Assembly (NCBI RefSeq): GCF_000346465.2
Contig: NC_034015.1
Span: 15,979,507 to 16,043,506 of the forward strand
Direction of reading: 5' to 3'
Origin: Prunus persica
Taxonomy: Eukaryota > Streptophyta > Magnoliopsida > Rosales > Rosaceae
Length of the DNA stretch: 64,000 nt
Shown here one piece after another: positions 1-11,802 of the stretch (position 1 is its first letter; each line of letters starts with the position of its first letter). The position numbers were made by a program, and so were the translations under genes. The notes under the pieces were generated by a model. That model saw only the letters and a program-made list of their open reading frames with translations, was not told the DNA's origin and made no database searches.

Positions 1-1164
1 GGGCTTGGTAGTGTTCTACAATATTCTGGAACAGGTCCATAGATTGCTCTAGCTCAAATTGGCATTCTGAGCTAGATATATAGGCCCGGTTGAGAAGCCT
101 AGTTAGTCCCAAATATCAGCCCATGCCAATGCTTGCCCCATTTTCCACCCATAGGCAAGAGTCCACTAATTTAACCTGGCTTGCATGAGGAGTTCTTGTG
201 TGTCTGCCGTACACAGCAACACACTCAAGGGGATGAGACCAGCGTAGGGTCGGTTTAGAACAAAATCAGGGGGTTTCGTTACTTTGTGTGTGTAATTGTA
301 TGGGTGACATGATCCGTCAGTCGGACTCAAGAATTTCTCTTGTATGAAATGAGCAAAGTTCTATATTTAGATTGCATTAAATTGCTCAATTATAAATTGG
401 CCATTAGAAGTTAGAATTACTTTTTGGCTTGGTGTAACGCAAATAGTTCTTACATGCATGTGTCAAGCTTTAATGCATAGGTTTATGGTTTAGATATTGT
501 TTCTTGTCATTATGGTTCAGGTGCACATGCAGTTATAGGATGTGCACGTTTTGTTTGTCCTTGAGGGTTGTGAATAGTTCTCACTCGGCCCCCCCTAATT
601 GTGTAATTGATCTTGCCCCACATCACGCGTGCTACTATGATAGTCCTTTGGCTAGCAAACTTGGTCACAAATAAGTCACAATATAGTGCTAAAATGTTTT
701 AGGTTTTTTCTTTTTCACATTCAAGAGAAAGCGAGAACTGAATTTTTTCATGGATGTGAAAGTTCGTGGTCTCATCACTAAAGCTATAAACCAGACATGT
801 TTTGTATTTTCTTTAGTGGTAGTTGTTGTGCAATGAATTTCAATTGCCCCCAGAATTGATTCTTGCATCTAATGCAATAAATTTTAACTAGAGTTCCAAT
901 AGGACATGGGGGCTCCAGTGCTTGTTTTGCAAGTGACCATGAAATTGCATGAAGCATCAAACTTAGTTTACATCAGTTATTATGACTTTATGGAATCAAC
1001 TTATTACAGACTTAAATTCATCCTCATCTACGTATGATACAATTGGTTGGTACTAAAGAGGAAAAGACAGCGCCTCAACTTTCACAACAAGGCTGAGAAT
1101 GGAAAAAAAAAAGTTTCTGAACAAAATTAATTATAAGCGCCTTTTTTTTTAATGAAAAAAGTTT
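1..1164. other. Intergenic, no gene seen
   Basis: AT-rich sequence with stop codons in all frames and no ORF with recognisable domains. I see no RNA gene, tandem repeat or clear transposon end here. Confidence 0.5.
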
Positions 1165-1952
1165 AGGGGGAGGGGAGGCTATCCCGAATCTCAAGTCTCT
1201 GCATTTAGAGGTAGTGCATTTATCCGCATTTCATTAAATTCAAACCAGTCTAATAATCAAACGTCTTAAAACATGACACGTCATTAAACTTGAAGGTGTC
1301 TGTTTTTTTTCCAAAACTCACGCGTTAAACCGTTAACATAAGTTTTTGAGCGTTGTCCTTCAGTGTTGAAACCGTGATCGATCAGGAGGAAATACGTACC
1401 ATCAACGAATAACCATTCACAATTATCCAGATGCTTGTTTCTTTGGTTTTAGTGAAGCCACTGATTGTGTTAAGTCATTGATTCCAAAACATTAGGTTGT
1501 TATAAGCCAAGGTAGAGCAGACAAACCTAATATAATCAAAACAAGCTTGATTATAAATGACATTTGTCAAATTGGTATATGTAATAATATCCATATATAA
1601 GGGTTTATGATTCTATGAACAAAATACAATGATAATCGAATCTCTGCATATAAGAGGGTGCGAACCACAATCATTAAAAATTGAAGAGCCCATATAGCAA
1701 CGCAGTTACCCAAAACCATTCAAAATTGAAGATCCCAAATCAGGGCAGTATTGAAGCACAAAATTTCAGGGGCCAAGAGAGAAAAGAAACATGCTCAAAC
1801 TGGCATTAACGTGCATGAGTTTTGGAAAAAAAAACAATAATTCCAAGTTTAATAACGTGTCATGTTTTAAGACGTTAGATTATTAAAATAGTTTGGATAT
1901 AATAAAATGCGGGTAAATGCAGAGGCTTGAATCTATGCTACCTCATCCCATG
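1165..1952. mobile_element. Long-terminal-inverted-repeat element (MITE/MULE-like)
   Basis: The left part (about 1171-1330) reappears as a diverged reverse complement at about 1795-1949. Matching blocks include the stretch around ctctgcattta, the block aacgtcttaaaacatgacacg (1260-1280 against 1855-1875) and ccaaaactca (1312 against 1815). The arms are about 140-170 bp and the central spacer about 450 bp. No coding capacity is visible. Long arms suit a Mutator-like or foldback derivative, but I could not define a target-site duplication. Confidence 0.6.
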
Positions 1953-1986
1953 ACTAGGGCATACCAAGGCCTTTTTGAGGACTTAG

Positions 1987-2672
1987 GCCCCTTTTGGAAT
2001 TGCTTTTTTTGACCAAAAATTTGCTTCACTTTAAAGTTAAGCAGTTTAAGGTATTTGGTAAAAATAAAATATCCTGATTATTTTAAAAGCAGTGGCCTTT
2101 TGACAGCAGCTTTTAAAAGCAGGCTCTGGGTTGCTTTTCAAAGTTACTTTCAAAAGAAGCAGAGAAGAACTTTTAATGAATTTTTTGAATTCCCAAAATA
2201 CCATAATTCATTTTAAAAAATGACACCACCTCCACTTCCACATCCAACTCCACCACTTGCACCACCACATTCACTACCACTACCACCACAACCACCTCCT
2301 CCACCTCCAAAACCTCCACATCCACTACCACCTCCACAACCACCACCATGCTGCCACTACCACCACCACCACCACCACTACCACAACCACCGACTCCACC
2401 TTCATCACAACCACTACCTCTACTCCATCACTACCACTACCACCACATGATTAATACATAACACTTTTAACATCATGTCTATATTAGTCATTATTCACAG
2501 TTATAATAATTTTATATTAAAATTTACCAAACGGTTGACACTGTTTTTTGTACTAACAACACTTTAAAAATATTGTTTACCAAATATGGAGCTGCTTTAC
2601 TTTACAGCTAATTATTTTCAAAGCACAACAGAAACAACTTTTTTAAAAAATGACAGCAATTCCAAACTGGGC
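1987..2672. mobile_element. Non-autonomous TIR element (MITE) carrying a CAC-rich tract
   Basis: The ends are inverted repeats: ccccttttggaattgct near 1988 and agcaattccaaactgggc near 2656 share the reverse-complementary core TTTGGAATTGCT. Sub-terminal stretches such as ttaccaaatatggagctgctt on the right resemble the left in reverse. The interior holds a CCA/CAC low-complexity tract (2221-2450) that opens reading frames rich in Pro, His and Thr; these are not genes. No target-site duplication could be fixed. Confidence 0.6.
2221..2450. repeat. Degenerate (CCA)n/(CAC)n low-complexity tract
   Basis: About 230 bp of irregular CCA/CAC/CTC triplets inside the TIR element. It is strongly strand-asymmetric, with almost no G on the plus strand. 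The two overlapping frames read as Pro-rich and His/Thr-rich peptides without domains. Confidence 0.8.
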
Positions 2673-3965
2673 ATTACAGAGGGGGTCTTATAAGCGCTTT
2701 TTCAAAAGAAGGTAACAATGTGAAGATTTTGAATCATAATATGATTTTGAACAGCAGTTATTACATTTGTGGATAGGTATTTAACTTTTCTCATTAGCGT
2801 GGATGTGGTTTTATCTAGTGTGACAAAAGGAAAAAAAAAAACTCAAATTTCAGTTTAAACTAAACTTATTGATTAGAGCCAAGTCCTTAATTGACAGCTT
2901 GAAGAAATTATTGCGAGCTAAACGGTCAAATTGAAAATTTACTCGAATTCAAACGAGTTCTTCAGCAATCTGGATTCAAGCTGGAAGAAGAAATTCGAGT
3001 TCTTCTGCCATCTGGATTCAAGCTGGAAGAAGAAATTAGATTCGTTTCCTTATCTTCTAGTTGTAACCACATAAGAAAAGGCCATTATTGCACCATAACA
3101 ATGGCATGCAGTGGTCCAAAACACTGGTGGATCAGGATTGAATGTTCTCCTGTGATTTTCGTATCATCTGTACCGGACCGTGTGGTGAAGATGAGGGCCT
3201 TCCAGGCCACCATATCATTCACATTTAAAACCAACACCCATCCACAACCATAATGTCTGTAGCCATGAAAGTTGCAGCCCTCCTCCTGCTTAATGTCATA
3301 AATGGTTTATCACATTCAATCAAAAGCTCACTCAAGCTACCAAATATTTTCCGTCCCAAAAAAAAAAGAAAAGCTACCAAATATTTTTCATGGTCTTTCC
3401 ATATATACCATCCCATGTGGGCTGGGTAGCATAAAATTTCAAGTCGCCATCCTTAAATCTTTACCAAAATCAGTTTTTGATTCAGAATAACGTTCTCTTA
3501 GCAGATTTATGTTGTTAGTCGATTAAAATCTCATGTATGGTCCAAATTTATCGTCTCACAACTTAAACATACAAAGCAAATCAAACTTAATCATGTGTCC
3601 CATTTCTCTATTTCCCAATCAGGAGGCACTAATCACATCCTAGTTTTTGGTTGGTGGCATTAATATCCAAGGGGGGAGATGGGGGCACCTCTCTATATGC
3701 TAGAGGGTTAGGTCCACCCATTGATGTCCTGAAAACTGCAGTATTTGCAGCTGTACTCATATGTGGAAGCGAAAATGGGGCCTTTAATTAATTGAGAAGA
3801 GAAGAAAAAAAAATTAAGAGCCTGTATAGAAGTTTCGTCTGTTTGTTTCACATTCAAATTGTAATTTATGTGACCAAACAAGACAAAGAAACAATTCTGA
3901 AGTTGATTCCAACCCTATTAATTAATGAGTGCTAGTATAGTTGAAGTGGTAGGCCTTTAAGCTTA

Positions 3966-3967
<2 letters not shown>

Positions 3968-4001
<34 letters not shown>
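3968..4001. repeat. (CT)n microsatellite
   Basis: About 17 uninterrupted CT units in intergenic DNA. Confidence 0.9.
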
Positions 4002-4008
<7 letters not shown>

Positions 4009-5658
4009 TCGGTCCAGGTGTTCATGAACAATGTCACAGACTCACAGGCGATGAGGACCCCTACCAGAAAGCAACCTTTATGTTTATGCTCATGCATGCA
4101 TTCAACGAAGTAAAAATAAAAATAAAAAACTTAAATTTTATGATAGACTTTCATCCAGAATATTCATCAGACTTTTTCATAGTTTTATTATTAATTAAGA
4201 CCCGATTCCTAAGTTTAGATTTCAGACCTCTCATAGGATTCGTCACCCTTCAGGTACTAGAATCACTGCTTGAGGCTTAATGTGTAGGTATACATACAAG
4301 ACATACAGTTCATATATATATATATAGTGATGTGGTTGATTTAGAGAACTAATAATCTTGCTAGCAAATTAAGGTGAAGGGGTGATCTTATTTGTTGCGA
4401 AGGTGGAATTTACAATGAGATAGTGACTGACGTTAACATTTCTCTTCCTAATTACTTCTACTAAGACATTGACATTGATGAGTTCCTTAAAATGAGGTTT
4501 TCCCCCTCTGTTATCATATCATATAATGATAAGGAGGCATCATATATATAAATTTAATTCTTATTGTGAAGCTTTCTCACGTAAAGTCATATAATTACCT
4601 TCACTAGATTAGACACTTGATCGTTGCAGCACAACAACTTAGGAAATCCAACTGAAGTTCAGTTTTGTTTTCTCAAAGAAAAAGCAACACATTAGGTGGA
4701 AAGTACTTGTTGCTTTGCAAAATCTTGTTTGGGACTTAAGCAACCGTTTTCTGGTGCTTGTTATAAGGTAAATAACACAACCTACCAATCTATCACATCT
4801 ACGAGCACCATTTGGAGACAAAAATATTGACAAGCTACTGCAATGTAGGACAATGTTGCACTACATATCCGCCACCAAAGAAGACAATTTGCTAGCTTTG
4901 TAAGCTAGGTTGTGGGTTGCAAACTAATTTCCTACTCTAAACCATTCTTCATAAACAAAACCAAAGCATCATTGAACACTTACCATATTCTACACATCTT
5001 AGGATGACCATATTAGGTTTTGAAAATCTTCTGAACCAACAAACAAATCGAGCACTTTGTACGCCATATACAATTGATATTGTAACATCGACAATGATTA
5101 TCCTATAAAATCAATCTAGGAACACCTTGCTATAACATGATTAAGATAATGACAATTAAGATAGACAATGATGATCTTATAAAATCTATCTCGAATACGT
5201 TGTAATGTCAATGTTTACAAACAAGATTACACAATCCTTCATCGACCAAACCCGTAGCCAATCTACTCTGAAAATTGAAATTCAACAGCTCCCACCATAA
5301 TATTGCATGACAATATGTTCAGAAACTTAATGTTCACTTTCTTTGCCAATCATATAGACCAATTCAAGCGTCAATAATATCTCTATGTCTATGCTAAGAA
5401 GAGAGATTAGATAAAGGACAAGCAGGAGACATATTCTAGGCAATAAATCCCTCTAAAAGGGAAATCAATCAAGGAAAACGTCCTCAAGTACTTCAACTTC
5501 ACACCTTGTTGTCAAGGTGACAATATATATTGACATGCATGTACAGTTTCCACCATGTCATTTAATAACAGCATTTCTATTTTTAGCTAAGCATAACATT
5601 TATAAATCAATCACAAATATATAGTTTTCCCTCTTTCAATACTCAATCATGGATTCAT

Positions 5659-5661
<3 letters not shown>

Positions 5662-5724
<63 letters not shown>
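5662..5724. repeat. (GA)n microsatellite downstream of the BELL gene
   Basis: About 31 perfect GA units, the longest GA tract in the window, roughly 440 bp beyond the BELL stop codon. Confidence 0.9.
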
Positions 5725-5727
<3 letters not shown>

Positions 5728-6166
5728 GGCTTTCTCATTAATATTGTTTAAAATAATAACATATAGGATCACATAAAATAAGTCTCCCTCATTACCCAAT
5801 TAAGATGAATATAAGTGCAAAACAGTCTCCCCTCCTCTCTCAAAACATGAATTTCATGATATATTATTCTAGTAAATGCCTCCGATTAAGGTATAAGACC
5901 TAACTAAAGCACATAGAATTTGAAAATACAAAAATTCCAACAACAAAAAAAAGAACCATCTACTATACAATTACAATAGAACCCCCCATACAACTAGCTA
6001 ACTTAATGCTACTTTTGTCTCACCATGTATCTTTCTTCATAGAATGGAAGGATATAGATATATAAAAGTAACGAAAAGAAAAAAGGATAAAGAAACTAAT
6101 TTAAAATGTTTTTTTTTCGTAATAACTACTATAGAAGTTTGATTAATTAATTAATTACGAGGCTAA

Positions 6167-7384
6167 TTAACAGCCCCCAAAGTCTCTAATAGAGAAAGAA
6201 GAAGGATTCTTCTCGGGCATATTGTTTCCACCACCAGCATGGCGAAGCCCTAGAGTGAGTGACACGTCACCGGCTGCCGTGGTGGTCCCAAAGCTTATAA
6301 GCGTAGTAGAAGACCCAATATTACTACTACTTTGATGATCATGAGCTGCAATATGTGCATTACCCGAGGTGGTCCCGTAATCCGCTGCCACCATGCTGCC
6401 TCGGCGACATGTGTCCTCGGAAGCCAGCCTATCATTTGCGGTGGTGGATGTGGTGGCGAAACATTGCGATGCAGTTAGCGCCACCGCGCTTGCAGTGGTG
6501 GTGGCCATCATGGGCTGTTGCAAGTGGTGCTGCAGCTGCTGCTGCTGCCTATTGATTGTGATGAGTGAAGGGTCGTTTTCGGAGGCATTGATTTCGGATC
6601 TTTTGCCTGTTGGCGAATTTGTTGTCGTTGGTGTTGTTGTTGGCGTCGTTGTCGTTGTTGTTGTGGCAGCTGTCGTTGTAGGCGTTGGAGTTTGTGCATT
6701 GAGGCCACTACTATTTTGGTTTTGGTTGTTACGTTCTCTCTGATCTTGATGATGATGATCAGCTGCTGCTGCTGCAGCACCCCCAACTTCTTCATTGGTT
6801 TCTTGCTGGTACATCTCTTCCACCATGGGTTTCCACAATCGAACCCTAGCATTTATGAACCAATTTGAGACCTGCAGCATTCAAAATCAAAATCAAAAAA
6901 ATCACATAGGGTCATCAATGTCATAAATGCAATTGATCTCTCAATTTCAGAACAATTATAACATGTTCTACCCAACTCACTAAATATAATAATATTATAA
7001 ATATGCATTTTTGTAATAATTTTCAACATATAATTCTTGTCGAACAGTTTGACAAGAGAACATTATCCATGAAATTTCATCGCACATAAAATATATAATA
7101 GAAGGGAGATAAAGAATTAATTTTTGACTTCTCATGCAAACAATGAAAAGTATGTTGACAAAACAAAAATCAATGCAAACGACACGATAGTAACATAACT
7201 CAAAGGTTACATGTTTAATGACATAAGTTGGAAGACCATGTAAAGACATTTTGGCAAGGATGATAATAATTAATTAATAATATGAATAGCTTTTGATATG
7301 ACTTGAAGTACGGAAATTTTATGATGTCTTCAACTTATGGCTCTTATTGACTGTATGGTGTGGTAGGAAGGAAGGTGTCATTTG

Positions 7385-7432
<48 letters not shown>

Positions 7433-7803
7433 AAAGCTGCAAACTATCATGTCTCATCTCTTATGTACTTTGGCATGGCACAGGTCTTTTATTGTGTGTG
7501 TGGGGTTGCTATTCACTGTTATCAGAATTTATGTCAAGGAGTTAAAGAATCCAAAGTAGAAGAAGAAAAAATAAAAGGGGCAGAGAAAACACATTGTCTT
7601 TCTTCAGCAGAAAAGTTTATAAACCCAGAGAAATAAAATCCAAACCCATGTAAGTTCTTCTGAACCTACTGCTGGTCCCTTCCCTCCCATCTAGCCTTTC
7701 TACCCATAACTTCTTTCTTCTTCATTAACACAACAGAATAGTCTATATGTACATATAGCCTTTTAAATTAATGCACATATGCATATAGCCAAAAACATGT
7801 AAT

Positions 7804-7864
<61 letters not shown>

Positions 7865-8161
7865 AATCTATGCATGCAACCTAATTACCTGATTTCTCGA
7901 TAGACCAGTCTGTCGTGCCAACAGATGCTTATCAGCATCGCTTGGGTACCTGAGAAAGAGACCAGAAGAGAAAATGACATCAGAGTCCTCGCCTGGACCG
8001 TATAAAGACATACGTCTAAGCTTTCTGTACCCCTAAGCCTACATAGGTTTGAGAAACTTTCTCCTTTTGCTCTCTGCATGAGCGTGAGAATCAAAGAGAA
8101 GATATAAATAATATCAATCCCGATCGATCACTACCTCTCAGAGCTGCCAGACTAGGACTGT

Positions 8162-8216
<55 letters not shown>

Positions 8217-8242
8217 CTTGATACAAGAAAATGTGTTTTCAA

Positions 8243-8273
<31 letters not shown>

Positions 8274-9540
8274 AGATATCATGCTTTAATTAATTAGTGC
8301 ATTCTTTTTCCACAGCTATTGGCTGACCACACAACATCCCAAGAACACTGCATATTACGACCCCTTTTAAGCAGTAATCATAAGGGACTTGTGTATTCAG
8401 TATACGTCAAGTAAGTAATAAAGTGCATGGCTACTTAGCTATCATGCATGAGAGACTAACATTATTTAGAGTTATAAATCACAAAGTTATGCTTTCTTGC
8501 TAGACTTGTCGCATAGAGTTTTTATGTTGCGCCTCAGACAGTCTAGAAAGAGAACATTTCGTATATACGCAGAGAAACTTTCCTAATTAGTAAGTTAAAA
8601 GTCATTTTCATAATTATATATTGACGAAAGGAAATGAAGCTAAAAGAGAGTAGTAAAAGGCAACGCACGGGTGAAGAAAATGCTCAAAAAGCCAGGCCCT
8701 CAAGATGTTGACAGAGCGTTCGGGCAAGCCTCGTTGGGGCCTCCAAGCTTCTTGTTCCATCATGCCCATTTGATGAAATGCTCTTTGCTGCCTTAGGCTT
8801 TGCTCTAGCATCTTCAACCTTGGCGTTTCTCCTTTTGTTATTCCTGAGGTCCCCGCACCATCTTTTTCTCCCAGTAGCTCACAGCTGTGCTTCAACTGTG
8901 CCGTTATCGCATCCTTTAGGCACCGGAAATGCCGTGACATGGCCTTCTGCGCTAGGGCTGTGTACGGCACCGCCGCCCCGAAACCCATCACCAGATCGAA
9001 TGCGTTCACCACCATTTGCATTTGCTCACAGTAGTGGTTGTACCTACGGTCCACCTGCAACCATGCACATATATTAAATGCAATGTTTAAGTTTAGCTCC
9101 ACATGTTTAAATCCAGTGTTACTATAGCTAGTCACGTTCTCTTAATAATAAAAAATTTAGTGGTAAAGTAACGTTAATGTGATTTTGATGGCTGAAAATA
9201 AATAAAAGAAACCCAAAGAAATGATTAAATTGTGTATGGCGTGTGACATAAACCGCGAGGATTAATTTTCAAGGTTAATTAATTACTCTTCCTCCTCTCG
9301 ACTAACAAAAAAGGAGTTGTGACTAAAGAAGGCAACCTGTTGATAACTAAAGCAACCTTAGAAGCAGATAAGAAGTCTAGATCATGTTGGATTAGAGAAG
9401 GTAGTTACAAGTGTAACAAAAGAAAACGATCAGATTCAGAAGGTGACTAAAACAAGAAACGTTGAGTAAGAGAAAATTAAAACATAAGAGATATGAGTGC
9501 GACAGTCGTATGACTCGTAAGGTAGGAGAAAGAAAAACCA

Positions 9541-9578
<38 letters not shown>

Positions 9579-10317
9579 TTCTTCTTTCAGAATATTCAAA
9601 GCCTCGAAAAAACTTGAGAAGGGTTGTGTTCATATTAAAAGGGAACAGAATAAATGCATAAATCAAAGGGGTGTGGTACAGTGAAATGATTGTTAATGGC
9701 AACTCTATATATATATATATATATTCTAACCCAATACAGCCAAAAGCTTGTGTGCATAAACAAAAAACAAAAAGAGGGAGAGAAAACGGAAAGGAAAAAA
9801 AGAAAACAGGCCACAGGTCAACTAGGATATAATATCAATGGCTTCCCTGAACATAATATGTGAAGCTAATTATAAAAATGTATGATTGATTGATTGATTG
9901 ATTTCTGTGGTCATATTCGGCCCGATTGCTTATTTTTGGGCACATCGTAGTAGCTTTTTCACGTTTTTCCCGACCTTAAAACATGAAAACCAAAATGCAC
10001 TACGAGCTTAACACTCCACCACCACCACCAATCGATCGCAACCCAATCAATGAAATAAAATATCATTTTTAATAAATTAGTGTTTAAATCAAAGGCTAGC
10101 TAGCTACCAGCTCAATCCCATATGAAACGGAAAACCCTATTACACCGGCCGGCTCTTTCCCTGTTTTACCTCCCTATGTTTTAAAATTTTGGAAAATAAA
10201 ACAAATTAAATATCATTGTGAGTGGCCGGAATTTTCTGTGTTTGTCCCGGTGACTTGGGAGAAAAATAATGGGGTCTTTAATAAAGAAGCAAGAGAACAT
10301 AGGCCCTTGACCCTTGA

Positions 10318-10360
<43 letters not shown>

Positions 10361-11802
10361 CATGCCTCATCAAGCATGGACAATAGTTTGACCTTCCTTC
10401 TTTGGTGTTCAATCCTATCAGCGGCTGACAAAGGAGGCACATCCTTTGATGAAGATGAAGAGGCACCACCACCACCACCACTGCCAGCTGGATTGGAACT
10501 AGGGTTTGTGGAGTTATGCCTACCACCAGTCCCACCAAACTTGTTCTTCTTGAGCTGACCCCTCCCTACACTGCAAAACTCTTCCAACAGTTCTTGGGCT
10601 GCCTTCACATACTTGGAGTTCCTCAACACATTCACAACTCCAAATGATGAGGCTGATCCTGATGATGACCCAAACCCAACATGTCCTCCCACAACCCCTC
10701 CTTGCTGCAAACTGTGCAATGCCTGCTGCTGCTGCTGCTGCTGGCTTTGATGATGTTGATGATGATGATGATGAGCTCCTAAATTCTTGTACTGATTGGT
10801 TGAGCCTTGATGATCTCCTTGATTGTTGTAATATAGTAACCCGCCTCCACTATCTGATCCCATCCTGAATTCCTCAGCTTTGGCTGCCTCCAAGTGCTGC
10901 AATGAAGTTGATAAAGATAATGAAAGGCCTTGGCCTTCCACAACCCCTCCAATTTCACCGGCACCGCCGGTGGGATTGCCTCCATCATGTCCATGATGAC
11001 TCTCAGGAACCCATGTGAATTGACCAAAAGCCCCTCCTCCTCCAGATGGAGTAGCAAAGCCTTGGAGTGAGTTGGTAGTGGATGATGGGTTTGGAAGCAA
11101 CATGTGGAGGGTGGAAGAAGTTGTGTGAGCTGGAGGAGAAGGCGATCTTGGTTGTGATGGGTTCATAAGAAAAAGCTGCATGGCTGCCGCTGAGTCCGCA
11201 TTAATTGTTGAAATCTGATGCTGCTGTTGATGATGATGCTGAATACTGTCGCGGCTATTGTGATTTTTTGAATCTCCCAATGCTCCCAATCCCCCCACCA
11301 CTCTGCTTCCGTACCACTCGGCCGCACCAGACACAGGCTCCTGCTGCTGCCGAGCCATCCGATAGGCCTGAGCCATCGGATGCTCCAGCAGTTCGGCTGC
11401 CCCAGCAGGGCCGCCACCTGGAGGGTAATTGAACATCTCGGACAACATGCCCGCGGTTTCATACACCGGAAGGCCTCCGGATTCTTCTTCGTCTAGGCCA
11501 ACCAATGGTGGAGGGGGCGGGGTTTCGAAGCCTTGCACCCTCAGCTTTTCTCTCCGGATCTGTTGCGCCAAGTGGTGTTGCTGCTGCTGTTGCTGCTCTT
11601 GGTGGGTTGTCATAGCCGATCTCTCGAAGCCATTGGAGAAGGTGAAGATGCCTTGGTGGTGATAGTCTTGGGACATAGAATTAGGAGAATTGGAGTAACT
11701 TTCTGAATCAATAATTGAGTGGTGGTGATGACCTTTTGATGATGAGCTTGAGAAGATTGATGGTGGTGTTGGAAGAAGTGGCGGTACGGTTGCTATGCCC
11801 AT
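6167..11802 (-). CDS. BLH2: BEL1-like homeodomain protein, SAWTOOTH (BLH2/BLH4) type
   Basis: TALE-class transcription factor that in Arabidopsis pairs with KNOX proteins in the nucleus and restrains KNOX expression in leaf margins (SAW1/SAW2). Four coding exons: 11802-10366, 9054-8669, 7949-7889 and 6871-6167, giving 862 codons. The ATG at 11802 opens MGIATVPP, matching the MGI start recalled for BLH2; the frame upstream has no ATG. Seen in order: [11 protein letters not shown] near the N-terminus; a ZIBEL-like GLSLSLS (about 290); the SKY motif (396-398) followed by [15 protein letters not shown]; the BELL domain across the exon 1/2 junction ([23 protein letters not shown]); the homeodomain with [16 protein letters not shown] (609-624) and [15 protein letters not shown] (629-643); a C-terminal [11 protein letters not shown]. 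The 61-bp third exon is typical of BELL genes. Intron 1 must start with GC rather than GT. Long His, Gln and Thr runs make it longer than I recall for the Arabidopsis protein. Confidence 0.93.
7388..7431. repeat. (GA)n microsatellite in BELL intron 3
   Basis: About 22 GA units within the intron between coding exons 3 and 4. Confidence 0.9.
7808..7862. repeat. (GA)n microsatellite in BELL intron 3
   Basis: About 27 GA units, starting only about 26 bp from the 61-bp third exon, on its donor side. Confidence 0.9.
8167..8268. repeat. (TC)24 and (AG)13 inverted microsatellite pair in BELL intron 2
   Basis: A perfect TC tract (8167-8214) is followed, after 28 bp, by an AG tract (8243-8268). The two are reverse complements, so the transcript could fold into a stem of up to 26 bp with a purine arm and a pyrimidine arm. 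Confidence 0.9.
9543..9576. repeat. (GA)n microsatellite in BELL intron 1
   Basis: About 17 GA units inside intron 1. Confidence 0.9.
10320..10357. repeat. (GA)19 microsatellite abutting the BELL intron 1 donor
   Basis: In gene orientation the intron begins gcatgtaat and then runs directly into 19 CT units from position +9. Reading through it produces a Ser-Leu repeat that is an artefact of intron retention. Confidence 0.9.

Larger units (their letters stand above)
2673..6166. other. Intergenic, 3' side of the BELL gene
   Basis: No gene recognised. It contains a (CT)n tract at 3968-4001, a short AT run near 4315-4326 and a (GA)n tract at 5662-5724. The last few hundred bases before 6167 probably include the 3' UTR of the minus-strand BELL gene, but I could not place a poly(A) signal with confidence. 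Confidence 0.5.

Noticed and set aside
2220..2454. Pro/His-rich ORFs
   Set aside because: They arise from a CCA/CAC low-complexity tract within a MITE.
6355..6743. Plus-strand frames antisense to BELL exon 4
   Set aside because: They are shadows of the Thr/Gln/Ala triplet repeats in the real exon and lack domains.
5662..8268. Regularly spaced repeats suggestive of an array such as CRISPR
   Set aside because: They are simple dinucleotide microsatellites in a plant gene, without unique spacers.
10213..10365. Continuation of BELL exon 1 into a Ser-Leu repeat and a short tail (559-codon frame)
   Set aside because: It is translation of the CT microsatellite in intron 1; the conserved BELL domain continues in the exon at 9054.
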